Notes under the pieces: generated by a model
The model's database searches: none
Told to the model about the DNA's origin: nothing
What the model saw: the letters and a program-made list of their open reading frames with translations, nothing else
Made by a program: the position numbers and the translations under genes
Shown here: positions 49,871 through 58,880 of the stretch, piece after piece
Layout of the letters: each line of letters opens with the position of its first letter
How positions within the stretch are numbered: position 1 is the first letter of the stretch
Assembly (NCBI RefSeq): GCF_010726245.1
Contig: NZ_AP022561.1
Span: 2,232,001-2,296,000, forward strand
Direction: 5' to 3'
Length of the DNA stretch: 64,000 bases
DNA from: Mycolicibacterium aichiense
Lineage (GTDB): Bacteria; Actinomycetota; Actinomycetes; Mycobacteriales; Mycobacteriaceae

Positions 49871-52800
49871 CTACAGCAGGCCCAGCAGCTGCAAATCGCT
49901 GATGTACTTGACGATGACCTCCGCCGAGACGTGCGGAATGTCCTTATCGGGACCGATCTTCGCCTCCTGCACCGCGGCGCGGAACCGCTCGGTCGGCGCG
50001 ATCGATCCGCGGATCGGCCGCTCCGGGTGCTGGTAGTTGTGCAGCAGCGGCAGCAGCGAGTACTGACGCTGCCGGTCGGGCAGTGCCCGCATCGCGGTTT
50101 CGAACCGCTGCAACCAGCTGCCGTACTCCGCGATCCGCTGGATCGGGTAGCCGGCGTCGATCAGCCAGTCGACGAACTCGTCGAGCCCGAGGCCGTCATC
50201 GTAGGGATTCATGACGTGATAGGTCTCGAACCCCTGAGTCACATGAGCGCCCAGCGTCGAGATCGCCTCGGCGATGAACTCCACCGGCAGGCCGTCGTAG
50301 TGCGCGCGCTGCCGGTTGCCGTCGGCGTCGAGTTCGTAGAACGACGCCGGGGCGATGCCGGTTGCCACCAGGCTCAGCATCATCCTGGTGAACATGTCGG
50401 GCAGGTTGAGCTGACCGCCATAGGTGGTGTCGGCGAGGATCATGTCGCAGCGGAACACCGAGACCGGAAGGCCGCACAGGTCGTTGGCCTCGCGCAGCAG
50501 CACCTCGCCGGCCCACTTGCTGTTGCCGTACCCGTTGGCGTACGAGTCGTCGACCGCCCGGGTCGCGCTGATCTCGCGGATGTCGCCGTCCTCGACGAAC
50601 CGTCCCGGCGCGATCCCGGCACCGACACCGATCGTCGACACATAGACGAACGGCTTCAGCTTGGTGGTCAGTGCGATCCGGATGAGCTCAGCGGTACCGA
50701 CAGCGTTGGGCCCGAACAACTCCCGGTAGGGCAGCACGTGGTTGACCAGTGCGGCCGGGTCGACGATCAGGTCGACGGTGTCGGCCAGTCGCTGCCACGT
50801 TGCGCCGTCGAGGCCGAGGTTCTCCTCGCCCTTGTCGCCGGCGATGACCTCGAGGTGCTCGGCGGCCAGCGTCCGGTAATGCGCCAGAAGCTTGGGGTCG
50901 CCGCTGTCGAACGTGGCATCGAGGCGGGCGCGCGCGGAATCGTCATCCTTGGCGCGGACCAGGCAGATCACCGTGCCGTCGACCAGGTCCATCCGCTCGA
51001 GCCACTCCAGCGCCAGGTAGCGACCCAGGAATCCGGTTGCGCCGGTGAGCAGTACGGTGCGGATCTCCTTCGCCGGGCCGGGCAGCTGCGGTGCTGCGGC
51101 CAGGGTGGCGGCGTCGATGAACCGGTCCAGCGTCAGATCACGGGCATGCGCTTCGGTGGCGCCGGCACCGTGGACCGAGGCGAACGTCGGGCGCTTGCTG
51201 CCCGAGTTGCGCTCACTGTCGATGTAGCGTGCGATGGCCTGCAGGTCGTTGGCCGGGCTGACGATCACGCCCACCGGCACCTCGATGCCGAAGATCTCGT
51301 TGAGCAGGTTGGCGAATGTCAACGCCGACAGCGAGTCTCCGCCGAGGTCGGTGAAGTGGGCATCGGGCTGCAGGTCCGCAGCGGCGGCCCCCAGCAGCGC
51401 GCCCGCGGCGCGGGTGATGGTCACCAGCGCGGGGGCATCGGCACCGCTCTGGCGCAGCGCCCGCAACTCGTCGGCCTGCCCTTCGGCCAGGTCGACATAG
51501 AGCTGTTCGAGGGCAGAACCGTAGCGCTCCTTCAGCCGCGGCCAGGCCAGCTTGCGGATGCCCGTCAGCAGACCGTTCTCTACGGTGAAAGGCGTTGTCT
51601 CGACCAGGAAGTCGCGCGGGATCTCGTAGGACTGCAGATGTGCGCTGCGCGCCGCGTCCTGCAGCGAGTCCGCGATCAGCGCCTTGAGTTCGGCCGCGTC
51701 ATGACCGGCCGCGGCTTCGGCGGTCGGCACGACCACCGCCAGCAGGTAGGGCCGGGCGCTGTTGCCGTACAGGTAGATCTGGTGCACCAGCGGGCTGCGC
51801 CCGAATGCGGCTTCCAACTTGGAGACCGTGACGAACTCGCCCTGAGACAGCTTGAGCACGTTGTTGCGCCGGTCCACATATTGCAGATGGTCGGGCGCGG
51901 TCTCGGCGACGATGTCGCCGGTGCGGTAGAAGCCGTCCTCGTCGAACATCGCGGCCGTGACCTCCGGGCGCTTGTAATAGCCCGGGAACAGCTGCGTCGA
52001 CTTCACCAACAGCTCACCGCGCGGATGCGGCAGATCGGTCCCGAAGTATCCCAGTTCGGGCACGTCGACGAGCTTGTAGTCGGTCACCGGCGGGCGCCGG
52101 ACCATACCGTCGACGAACACCGCGCCGGCCTCGGTGGAGCCGTAGCCTTCCACCAGGTGCATGTCGAGGAACTTCTCGACCCACTCCTTGAGTTCCGGCG
52201 CGATCGGTGCCGAGCCGGTGAGCGCGGAGACGAACCGGTCACCCAGCAGGCTCGCGCGGTTGTCCGCCAGTACCTCGGCCTCGGTGGCCTCGCCCGCGCG
52301 GCGGTCGATGTCGCTTTGCACTTCCTGATGGATCATGTCCCACACCCGGGGAACCAGGTTCAGCTGTGTCGGGCGGGTCAAAGCCAGGTCGTCGAGGAAC
52401 GTCGACAGGTCGGGCCGGGCGGCGAAATAGACTGTGCCGCCGGTGCTCAACGCTCCGTACAGCGCGCCGCGGCCCATCACGTGGCTCATCGGCATGAAGC
52501 TCAGCACGATCGACGGGTACGCGCCCTGCTTGTCGTCCCAATGCGCCGCGGCGGCCAGCCACATGTCGGCGACCTTGGACGCCGGGTACATCGCACCCTT
52601 AGGGGCTCCGGTACTTCCGGAGGTGTAGATCAGCAGTGCCAGCGGGTCTTCGCCGGCATCACCGGCGGGGACCGCGGATCCATCGGCGCCACGGGCGATC
52701 TCGTCGGCGATGGTGGCGACGGCAACATCGGTCCCGGTCAGCCGTTCCCGTGCGGCAGCCAACGCGTCTCGCTGATCGTCGACCTCTGGCCGAAAATCGA

Positions 52801-53365
52801 AGACCACGAGCCGTTTCGGTGCCGGTCCCGCGAGAACGAGCTCGACCGCGTCATCCAGGTTGTCGATGCTCGATGCGACCACGACGGGTTCGGTCTCGGC
52901 GATGATCGGCGTCAGCGCGGCCGCGCCCGCGCTGGTCTGCAGCGGTACGGATACCGCGCCCAGCTGCGTCAGCGCGAGGTCGATGGTCGTGTAGTCAACG
53001 CTGGTGAACCCAAGGATGGCCACGCGGTCGCCCACGGTGACGGGGTCAGCGGACCAGGCGCCGACGACGGCCTGCACCCGATCCCACAGCTGGCGATAGG
53101 TGATGGTGTCGAACGCCTCCGTCAGTTCGGCGGTAGTGCGTCGGGTATGCGGATCCTCGACAAACCGCACCGCCCGCTGGCCCACTGCGGGGCGGTCGGC
53201 GTAGCCGTTGAACACCGTGGTGATGACGGCGGACAGGGGCAGGCCGGGTTGGCTGGCGGCGGCGGTCACCTGCGGGTCGGGTGCGGCCGCGGCGAACTGC
53301 GGGTCGGTGGCGTACAGATCGGCAACGCGCTGCTCAAACCGGGCTTCGCGAGTATCAGTCGGCAT
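49871..53365 (-). CDS. car: Carboxylic acid reductase (CAR, FadD9 type)
   Basis: A 1164-residue three-domain enzyme that reduces carboxylic acids to aldehydes using ATP and NADPH. The adenylation domain (residues 1-~640) has [17 protein letters not shown] and [10 protein letters not shown]. The carrier domain has the phosphopantetheine Ser in [11 protein letters not shown] at about residue 678. The reductase domain has [15 protein letters not shown] and the Tyr/Lys in YGNSKWAGE. It needs a phosphopantetheinyl transferase from elsewhere. It is the ortholog of Rv2590 by context. The start ATG 53365 lies 69 bases from a palindromic operator, so it is probably repressed in normal growth. Confidence 0.97.
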   Translation of the reverse strand: MPTDTREARFEQRVADLYATDPQFAAAAPDPQVTAAASQPGLPLSAVITTVFNGYADRPAVGQRAVRFVEDPHTRRTTAELTEAFDTITYRQLWDRVQAVVGAWSADPVTVGDRVAILGFTSVDYTTIDLALTQLGAVSVPLQTSAGAAALTPIIAETEPVVVASSIDNLDDAVELVLAGPAPKRLVVFDFRPEVDDQRDALAAARERLTGTDVAVATIADEIARGADGSAVPAGDAGEDPLALLIYTSGSTGAPKGAMYPASKVADMWLAAAAHWDDKQGAYPSIVLSFMPMSHVMGRGALYGALSTGGTVYFAARPDLSTFLDDLALTRPTQLNLVPRVWDMIHQEVQSDIDRRAGEATEAEVLADNRASLLGDRFVSALTGSAPIAPELKEWVEKFLDMHLVEGYGSTEAGAVFVDGMVRRPPVTDYKLVDVPELGYFGTDLPHPRGELLVKSTQLFPGYYKRPEVTAAMFDEDGFYRTGDIVAETAPDHLQYVDRRNNVLKLSQGEFVTVSKLEAAFGRSPLVHQIYLYGNSARPYLLAVVVPTAEAAAGHDAAELKALIADSLQDAARSAHLQSYEIPRDFLVETTPFTVENGLLTGIRKLAWPRLKERYGSALEQLYVDLAEGQADELRALRQSGADAPALVTITRAAGALLGAAAADLQPDAHFTDLGGDSLSALTFANLLNEIFGIEVPVGVIVSPANDLQAIARYIDSERNSGSKRPTFASVHGAGATEAHARDLTLDRFIDAATLAAAPQLPGPAKEIRTVLLTGATGFLGRYLALEWLERMDLVDGTVICLVRAKDDDSARARLDATFDSGDPKLLAHYRTLAAEHLEVIAGDKGEENLGLDGATWQRLADTVDLIVDPAALVNHVLPYRELFGPNAVGTAELIRIALTTKLKPFVYVSTIGVGAGIAPGRFVEDGDIREISATRAVDDSYANGYGNSKWAGEVLLREANDLCGLPVSVFRCDMILADTTYGGQLNLPDMFTRMMLSLVATGIAPASFYELDADGNRQRAHYDGLPVEFIAEAISTLGAHVTQGFETYHVMNPYDDGLGLDEFVDWLIDAGYPIQRIAEYGSWLQRFETAMRALPDRQRQYSLLPLLHNYQHPERPIRGSIAPTERFRAAVQEAKIGPDKDIPHVSAEVIVKYISDLQLLGLL

Positions 53366-53405
53366 GACGAAACTCCATCAACGAACTAGTGAAAGAAAGA
53401 TTGGC

Positions 53406-53423
53406 GGGCGCTTCGTTGCGCCC
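53406..53423 (-). promoter_or_regulatory. Hairpin in the car leader
   Basis: GGGCGC and GCGCCC (53406-53411 and 53418-53423) make a perfect 6-bp stem with a 6-base loop. In the car mRNA it lies about 40 bases before the start and is followed by CTTTCTTTC. It could be an attenuator-like or mRNA-stability element; it is only weakly terminator-like. Confidence 0.4.
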
Positions 53424-53433
53424 AAATTAAACT

Positions 53434-53452
53434 ACGTTAGCAAAACTAACGT
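53434..53452. promoter_or_regulatory. Palindromic operator at the car promoter
   Basis: ACGTTAG (53434-53440) and CTAACGT (53446-53452) are perfect arms around CAAAA. On the minus strand a TAGTTT/TTTAAT -10-like stretch lies immediately downstream, so a bound repressor would cover the car promoter core. No regulator gene is adjacent, so the ligand must be encoded elsewhere. Confidence 0.6.
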
Positions 53453-53522
53453 TATTCCTCGGTCGCGGTCGATGCTAGGAGCCGGTCCTGTGAACTTGCT
53501 CTCTGTCCGGCCTCACCAGGCC

Positions 53523-53548
53523 GTTAGAGGCGCGCGGCACACGGGTAC
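53523..53548 (+). promoter_or_regulatory. Possible SigF/SigB-type promoter
   Basis: GTTA (53523-53526) and GGGTAC (53543-53548) are spaced by 16 bases, close to the mycobacterial SigF pattern GTTT-N15-17-GGGTA. The start point would be near 53556, about 36 bases before the membrane protein ATG at 53592. Confidence 0.35.
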
Positions 53549-53591
53549 CCGACCCTCATCTCGGGACACACCCTTGAGGCAAGGAGGCGTC

Positions 53592-54269
53592 ATGAAAGAC
53601 GTAGACACCCGCCTGGATCCGCGTGCGGGCCGGATGGAGATCGCGCGCAGCCGCGGCGCGGCCAGTGGATTTCTGCTCGTACTACTGGGGCTCTGGGGAG
53701 CGTTGATTCCGTTCGTCGGGCCGTACTTCGACTTCGCCTACGACCCGGACACGCCGTGGACCTGGACCGCCGCCCGCGGCTGGCTCGAGGTTTTGCCCGG
53801 CGCAGTCGCGGTCCTGGGCGGACTGCTGTTGTTTATGTCGCGCAACCGGGCCACCGCGCTGCTCGGCGGTTGGCTGGCCGTCATCGCCGGCGCCTGGTTC
53901 GTGGTGGGCCGGCTCTTCGCCAGCCCCTGGGGTCTCGGCGACTTCGGCGCACCGGTGGCCAGCAGCACGGCCGGGCAGGTCGCGCTGGAGCTCGCGTTCT
54001 GGAGCGGCCTCGGCGCGCTGATCGTCTTCTTCGGCGCGATGGCACTGGGCCGGGTGTCGGTGCACAGCGTGCGCGACGTGCGGTACGCGACCCGACCGGT
54101 GGTGGCCGAATCCGCTGATGCCGAGCCGGTCGCCGCGGCCACGACGACTGAGCCGGTGGTCGAGGGGCATCATCGCCGGGCCGGCGACGTCGTCGAGGAG
54201 GAGCCGCGCCGTCGTCGCGGCTTGCGCGACATGTTCGGCGGCTCGCGCCGCACGCCGGTCGCGCACTAG
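53592..54269 (+). CDS. Four-helix membrane protein, possibly stress induced
   Basis: A 225-residue protein, ATG 53592 with AAGGAGG seven bases upstream. Four hydrophobic helices lie at about residues 25-45, 63-83, 90-110 and 128-150. The charged C-terminal tail (VEEEPRRRRGLRDMFGGSRR) is cytoplasmic. WTWTAARGWLEVLPGAVAVLGG between helices 1 and 2 is a notable pattern. No function recognised. It is divergent from car and has a SigF-like sequence upstream. Confidence 0.72.
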   Translation: MKDVDTRLDPRAGRMEIARSRGAASGFLLVLLGLWGALIPFVGPYFDFAYDPDTPWTWTAARGWLEVLPGAVAVLGGLLLFMSRNRATALLGGWLAVIAGAWFVVGRLFASPWGLGDFGAPVASSTAGQVALELAFWSGLGALIVFFGAMALGRVSVHSVRDVRYATRPVVAESADAEPVAAATTTEPVVEGHHRRAGDVVEEEPRRRRGLRDMFGGSRRTPVAH

Positions 54270-54281
54270 GAATTCGGTTGA

Positions 54282-54317
54282 GCGCCACTCGCCGCCCATC
54301 AGGTCGGCGGGTGGCGC
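54282..54317 (+). terminator. Terminator after the four-helix membrane protein
   Basis: GCGCCACTCGCCG (54282-54294) pairs with CGGCGGGTGGCGC (54305-54317): a 13-bp stem with one T-G wobble and a 10-base loop. It starts 12 bases after the stop at 54269. Confidence 0.6.
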
Positions 54318-54405
54318 ATAACCGGTGTCCCGTAACCGACATCACTGTGCGATGTCCGCCACAACGATGCTGGTATCCAGCGGCTTTCCGGACACAGTGG
54401 TAGGC

Positions 54406-54717
54406 ATGGCCGCACCGTTCCTTCCCGACGCCGACTTCGCCCGGATAGCCGAGATCTGCAACGCGCTGGGCGTGCCGGACGACGATCGGGTGCTGTTCTG
54501 GCGGTGGGCCGACGAATTGCCCGGCGGTCGGGCAATCGACGAATTGAATTGCTATGTCGACGTTCTCATCGCCGATCGGTGCCGGCGACCGGCGGACGAC
54601 GAACTGGGCCTGCTCGTCATGTCCGGCCTGACCGACGACGAGATCCGCCGCCGGGTCGCCGACCTGGTGGCGAGACCCGAAGCGCGGCTCAGCCGGTGTA
54701 GGCCATCACGTGCTTGA
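54406..54717 (+). pseudogene. Cytochrome P450-like fragment
   Basis: The frame from ATG 54406 gives about 103 residues. ICNALGVPDDDRVLFWRWAD, then NCYVDVLIADRCRRPADDE and VMSGLTDDEIRRRVADLVA look like the middle of a P450 (the regions before and entering the I helix). The oxygen-binding, ExxR and haem-binding motifs are all absent. It is either a remnant or a small free-standing protein. It overlaps the end of the convergent aldehyde dehydrogenase by 29 bases, and its last residues appear to be run-through. The similarity is by eye only. Confidence 0.42.
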
Positions 54718-56116
54718 TGCGGGTGTAGTCCTCGAGTGAGTACATCGACAGATCTTTGCCGTGCCCTGACGACTTGAAACCGCCGTGTGGCATCTCGGCG
54801 ACCAGGGGAATATGTGTGTTGATCCAGACGCAGCCGAAATCCAGCGCATTGGACACCCGAAGTGCCCTCGACACGTCTGAGGTCCACACCGATGAGGCCA
54901 GACCGTACTCCACGCCGTTGGCCCATCGCAGAGCCTCGTCTTCGTCGGTGAACGACTGCACGGTGATCACCGGACCGAAGATTTCCTCCTGGACGTGCCG
55001 GTCGTCTTGGCGCAAGCCGCCGATGACGGTTGGCTCGATGTAGAAACCTTTGTCGCCCTGCCGTTTTCCGCCCGCTGCGACCGTCGCGTGAGCCGGAACA
55101 TCGGACAGGAACCCCAGCACCCGGTCGAGCTGATTGGTGTTGTTGACCGGCGGCACCCAGGCATCCTCGTCGTCGGGGGCGCGTCCGAACGTCGTGGCCG
55201 CGGCCTTGGCCTGTTCAGCCAGTGCCGCGGTGAGATCCTCGGCGACGCCCGCGCGGGCCAGCACCCGAGTGGCGGCGGTGCAGTCCTGGCCGGCGTTGAA
55301 ATAGCCGGCTGTCGCGATTCCCGCTGCGGCGGCGGCGATGTCGGCATCGTCGAACACGATCACCGGTGCTTTGCCGCCGAGCTCGAGGTGCGTGCGTTTG
55401 AGGTGGCCGCCGGCGCTGACCGCGACCGCGCGGCCCGCGGCCACCGACCCGGTGATCGACACCATCTGCGGGGTCGGATGCGCGACGACGCCGGCGCCGG
55501 TCACCCGGTCGCCGCACACGACATTGAGCACGCCGGGACCGAAGTGCCTGGCGGCGATCTCGGCAAGCATCACTGTCGTGACGGGGGTGGTGTCGCTGGG
55601 TTTGAGGACCACGGTATTGCCGGCGGCGATGGCGGGGCAGAACTTCCAGATGGCCATCATCATCGGGTAGTTCCACGGCGCGACCTGCCCGATCACCCCG
55701 ACCGGCTCACGACGGATCCACGAGGTGTGCTCGGCCAGGTATTCGCCCGCCGACTTACCCTCCAAAATTCTTGCCGCACCGGCGAAGAACCGAATCTGGT
55801 CGACCATCGGAGGGATCTCTTCGGCCATCGTGACGTGATTGGGCTTGCCGGTGTTGCGCCCCTCGGCGGCCACCAGGGCACCCGCGTGCTTCTCGACGTC
55901 GTCGGCGAAATCGAGCAGCGCCTTCTGGCGTTGCGAGGGCGTGGTGCGCTTCCAGTCGGTGAACGCCCGGCTGGCGGCGGCGTACGCGGTGTCGATGTCG
56001 TGAGCGTTGGAAATCGGTGCAGTGCCGTACTTTTCGCCGGTGGACGGATCGACGATCGGCATCGTCGCCCCGCTCACCGAGTCGACGAGCTCGCCGTCGA
56101 TGAAGTTCTGGGTCAT
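54689..56116 (-). CDS. Aldehyde dehydrogenase (gamma-aminobutyraldehyde / succinate-semialdehyde type)
   Basis: A 475-residue enzyme. VAPWNYPMMMAIWKFCPAI, ITGSVAAGRAV, LELGGKAPVIVFDDAD with the Glu base, and NAGQDCTAATRV with the nucleophile Cys are all intact. It overlaps gabT by four bases and probably oxidises the aldehyde of GABA metabolism (succinate semialdehyde made by GabT, or 4-aminobutyraldehyde upstream of GABA). By sequence it resembles aminobutyraldehyde dehydrogenases. It is a paralog of 33560-34996. Confidence 0.93.
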   Translation of the reverse strand: MTQNFIDGELVDSVSGATMPIVDPSTGEKYGTAPISNAHDIDTAYAAASRAFTDWKRTTPSQRQKALLDFADDVEKHAGALVAAEGRNTGKPNHVTMAEEIPPMVDQIRFFAGAARILEGKSAGEYLAEHTSWIRREPVGVIGQVAPWNYPMMMAIWKFCPAIAAGNTVVLKPSDTTPVTTVMLAEIAARHFGPGVLNVVCGDRVTGAGVVAHPTPQMVSITGSVAAGRAVAVSAGGHLKRTHLELGGKAPVIVFDDADIAAAAAGIATAGYFNAGQDCTAATRVLARAGVAEDLTAALAEQAKAAATTFGRAPDDEDAWVPPVNNTNQLDRVLGFLSDVPAHATVAAGGKRQGDKGFYIEPTVIGGLRQDDRHVQEEIFGPVITVQSFTDEDEALRWANGVEYGLASSVWTSDVSRALRVSNALDFGCVWINTHIPLVAEMPHGGFKSSGHGKDLSMYSLEDYTRIKHVMAYTG

Positions 56117-57456
56117 CGAAGGCCGGCGAGGATTTCAGCCAGCACGTCCAGTCCCTCGGTCAGCAGCTCGTCGCTGATGGTCAGCGGTGGCAGGAACCGC
56201 AGGATGTTGCCGAAGGTGCCGCAGGTCAGCACCAGCACGCCTTGTGAATGCGCCTTGGCGGCAAGCGCTTTGGTGAGGTCCGGATCCGGGTCGCCGGTGC
56301 CCGACTTCACCAGCTCGACGGCGATCATCGCGCCGCGGCCGCGGACGTCACCGATACGGTCGTCATCGGCCTGCATGCGGCCGAGCTTGTCCTTCATGAC
56401 CTTCTCGATGTGCTTGGCCCGGTCGAGCAGGCCGTCGAGTTCGATGGTCTCGATGGTGGCCAGCGCCGCCGCGCACGCAACGGGATTGCCGCCGTAGGTA
56501 CCGCCCAGGCCGGAAACGTGCGGGGCGTCCATGATCTCGGCGCGTCCGGTCACCGCGGCCAGGGGCAGCCCGTCGGCGATACCTTTCGCGGTGACGATCA
56601 GGTCGGGCTCGATGCCCTCGTCTTCGCACGCGAACATCGCACCGGTGCGGGCGAATCCGGACTGCACCTCGTCGGCGATGAACACCACGTTGTTCTCCGA
56701 GCACCACGCCCGCAGCGCGGGCAGGAAGCCGGGGGCCGGGACGATGAAGCCGCCCTCACCCTGGATGGGCTCGATGATGATGGCCGCGAGATTCGCGGCG
56801 CCGATCTGCTTGTCGATGACGGTCAGCGCCCGCTCGGCGGCCAGTTCGCCGTCGGTGGCCCACTCCTTGTCGATCAGGCCGTCCCGGTAGGGGTAGGACA
56901 TCGGCGCGCGATAGATCTCCGGGGCGAACGGGCCGAATCCGCTCTTGTAGGGCATCGACTTCGCGGTCAGCGCCATCGTCAGGTTGGTGCGGCCGTGATA
57001 GGCGTGATCGAAGGCTGCCACCGCGGTCTTGCGGGTGTAGGCACGGGCGATCTTGATGGCGTTCTCCACGGCCTCGGCGCCCGAATTGAACAGCGCGGAG
57101 CGCTTCTCGTACGAGCCCGGGGTGAGCCGGTTGAGGTGCTCCGCGACGGCCACGTACTCCTCGTAGGGGGTGACCATGAAGCAGGTGTGGGTGAAGTCGG
57201 CGACCTGTGCGCGGACCGCGTCGACGACCCGGGGCGAAGAGTTGCCGATCGTCGTCACCGCGATGCCCGAGCCGAGGTCGATGAAGCGGTTACCGTCGAC
57301 GTCCTCGATGATCCCGCCGCCGGCGCGGGCCGCGAAGATCGGCATGGTGACGCCGACGCCGTGCGAGACGGCGGCGACCCGGCGCTTGCTCAGTTCGACG
57401 GACCCGGGGCCGGGGATCTCGGTGACGAGTTTGCGGCTCTGCTCGAGGGTGGTCAC
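56113..57456 (-). CDS. gabT: 4-aminobutyrate aminotransferase
   Basis: A 447-residue class III PLP aminotransferase that converts GABA and 2-oxoglutarate to succinate semialdehyde and glutamate. IDLGSGIAVTTIGNSSPRVV, FNSGAEAVENAIKIARAYT and FDHAYHGRTNLTMALTAK are family marks. The PLP Lys is in LIVTAKGIADGLPLAAV. GTG 57456 has AGGAGA upstream; a longer frame to 57528 lacks conservation. It corresponds to Rv2589. It is co-transcribed with the downstream aldehyde dehydrogenase. Confidence 0.95.
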   Translation of the reverse strand: MTTLEQSRKLVTEIPGPGSVELSKRRVAAVSHGVGVTMPIFAARAGGGIIEDVDGNRFIDLGSGIAVTTIGNSSPRVVDAVRAQVADFTHTCFMVTPYEEYVAVAEHLNRLTPGSYEKRSALFNSGAEAVENAIKIARAYTRKTAVAAFDHAYHGRTNLTMALTAKSMPYKSGFGPFAPEIYRAPMSYPYRDGLIDKEWATDGELAAERALTVIDKQIGAANLAAIIIEPIQGEGGFIVPAPGFLPALRAWCSENNVVFIADEVQSGFARTGAMFACEDEGIEPDLIVTAKGIADGLPLAAVTGRAEIMDAPHVSGLGGTYGGNPVACAAALATIETIELDGLLDRAKHIEKVMKDKLGRMQADDDRIGDVRGRGAMIAVELVKSGTGDPDPDLTKALAAKAHSQGVLVLTCGTFGNILRFLPPLTISDELLTEGLDVLAEILAGLR

Positions 57457-57532
57457 TTTCGGTCTCCTAGACGAGTGGCTGGCGCGACGCGGGCACATCG
57501 AGCCTAGTCGCGTAGCAGCGCGATGCAACTGA

Positions 57533-57563
57533 AAACTAAGTCTCAGGGCCCATTGAACAATGG
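57533..57563 (-). promoter_or_regulatory. gabT promoter with palindrome over the -35
   Basis: On the minus strand, TTGTTC (57560-57555) and TAGTTT (57538-57533), spaced by 16, form a good -35/-10 pair, predicting a leader of about 70 bases. A 14-bp perfect palindrome, CCATTGAACAATGG (57550-57563), covers the -35, so it is a likely operator. Confidence 0.55.
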
Positions 57564-57598
57564 ATTACGTCGCTCACAGGGGCTTAATCAACGTAATC
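57563..57598. repeat. Inverted repeat GATTACGT / ACGTAATC upstream of gabT
   Basis: Perfect 8-bp arms at 57563-57570 and 57591-57598, spaced by 20 bases, abut the -35 palindrome and reach the nitroreductase stop codon. It may be a two-half-site regulator binding region for gabT or a weak terminator of the nitroreductase. Confidence 0.4.
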
Positions 57599-58292
57599 AG
57601 TCGGACTTGACGGTGCGAAAGGGCGCGCCGTCGACGCGGTCGATCGTGGCGAACGATGCCACCGGCTGGCGGGTCAGCCGGGTGACCTGGCGGACCGGGT
57701 GACCCAGCGCGATCACCGCGGCCAGCACCAAGGGTCCCTCGGCGCCGAGCAGCTGCTTGACCTCGTCTTCTTCCCTGATCAGCATCGTGGTCAGCACGCC
57801 GCCGATCCCTTCTGCCCGGGCGGCGAGCAGGATGCTCCAGGCGAAGGGGTAGACCGAGGCGCCACCGGCCAGTGAGTAGCGGTCGAGGTCCCGGTCGACG
57901 GCGGCCAGCTGCGACAGGTCGGCGAACAGCGCGAGCAGCACCGGAACCTCATCGAGGTGGGCAGCCAATCCGCTGGCCGCGGCCTGCTCGGCCTGCCCGG
58001 TCCTGGCGGCCAGGGCGGACGTCTCGGCGGCGGGGTCGTTGACCGGTGACCACGGCCGCAGCCCGGCGGCGGTGAGGGCCAGATACTCGACCCACGGCTG
58101 TCGATACAGATCGCGCAGACGGGCCCTGATCTGCGGATCCTTGACCACGACCAGTCGCCAGGCCTGCGCATTGGCGCCGCTGGGGGCGAAGCGCGCGGTG
58201 TCGAGGATGCGTGCCAGCACCGCGTCGTCGACCGGCTCGTCGGTGAACTCGCGCACCGACCCGGTGCTGCGCAAGGCATCAATCAGGTCCAT
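57597..58292 (-). CDS. Nitroreductase family protein
   Basis: A 231-residue FMN-dependent oxidoreductase from ATG 58292. The family opening is DLIDALRSTGSVREFTDEPVDDAVLARILDTARFAPSGANAQAWRL-like, with GANAQAW the FMN-phosphate loop. C-terminal GIGGVLTTMLIREEDEV and IALGHPV are conserved. Members reduce nitro compounds, quinones or flavins; native substrate unclear. It is upstream of gabT in the same direction but separated by a likely promoter. Confidence 0.88.
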   Translation of the reverse strand: MDLIDALRSTGSVREFTDEPVDDAVLARILDTARFAPSGANAQAWRLVVVKDPQIRARLRDLYRQPWVEYLALTAAGLRPWSPVNDPAAETSALAARTGQAEQAAASGLAAHLDEVPVLLALFADLSQLAAVDRDLDRYSLAGGASVYPFAWSILLAARAEGIGGVLTTMLIREEDEVKQLLGAEGPLVLAAVIALGHPVRQVTRLTRQPVASFATIDRVDGAPFRTVKSD

Positions 58293-58423
58293 TCGCCCAT
58301 CTTCCACCGGCGGTGCCGGTCCACGGCGGACCGGTGCAATGGCAGACTGGTCAGCTATGAACCCCGCGACCTGACGGTCGCGCGCGCTGAACCCGGCACC
58401 CGATACGAAAGAATTGTTCCGCC

Positions 58424-58759
58424 ATGGACCTGCTCGTCTTCCTGCCCCTGATCATCATCATGGGCGCATTCATGTATTTCGCCTCCCGGCGCCAGCGCAA
58501 GGCCATGCAGGCCACTATCGACCTGCACGAGTCCTTGACGGTCGGCGACCGGGTGCACACCACCTCCGGCCTCCAGGCCACGATCACCGGGATCACCGAC
58601 GACACCGTCGACCTCGAGATCGCCCCCGGCGTCGTGACCACCTGGATGAAGCTGGCCATCCGCGACCGTATCGACGATGAGGCCGACGACGCCGACGACG
58701 AGACGAGTGAGGCCACCGAGCTCACCGAGTCCGACGCGGACCGCCTGACCAAAGACTGA
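58424..58759 (+). CDS. yajC: Preprotein translocase subunit YajC
   Basis: A 111-residue single-pass membrane protein. DLLVFLPLIIIMGAFMYFASRRQRKAMQ gives the N-terminal helix with following basic stretch, and HTTSGLQATITGITDDTVDLEI is the conserved cytosolic domain. The acidic C-terminus (EADDADDETSEATE) is longer than in E. coli. It accompanies SecD and SecF in the Sec translocon. A 121-base gap separates it from secD. Confidence 0.95.
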   Translation: MDLLVFLPLIIIMGAFMYFASRRQRKAMQATIDLHESLTVGDRVHTTSGLQATITGITDDTVDLEIAPGVVTTWMKLAIRDRIDDEADDADDETSEATELTESDADRLTKD

Positions 58760-58880
58760 TCGCCAGGCTCGGCACGTACCCTCTAGCGGGAGTTGAAGAG
58801 GCCCGCATCCGCGGGACGCGGCACTGAGACCTGTAGCGGGACCCAGCGGGTCGCGGCACAAACCTAGGAGAGACAACAAC

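Noticed and set aside
49802..53389. A nearly 1200-codon open frame antisense to the carboxylic acid reductase gene
   Set aside because: It mirrors the coding strand of a clearly recognisable enzyme; Arg/Gly/Gln/His-rich translation without any motif is typical of antisense frames in high-GC genomes.
58760..58880. The yajC-secD gap as a structured regulatory RNA
   Set aside because: Repeated short words (TAGCGGGA, GCGGCAC) and small hairpins are present, but no coherent conserved structure could be drawn, so it was left as a note on secD.
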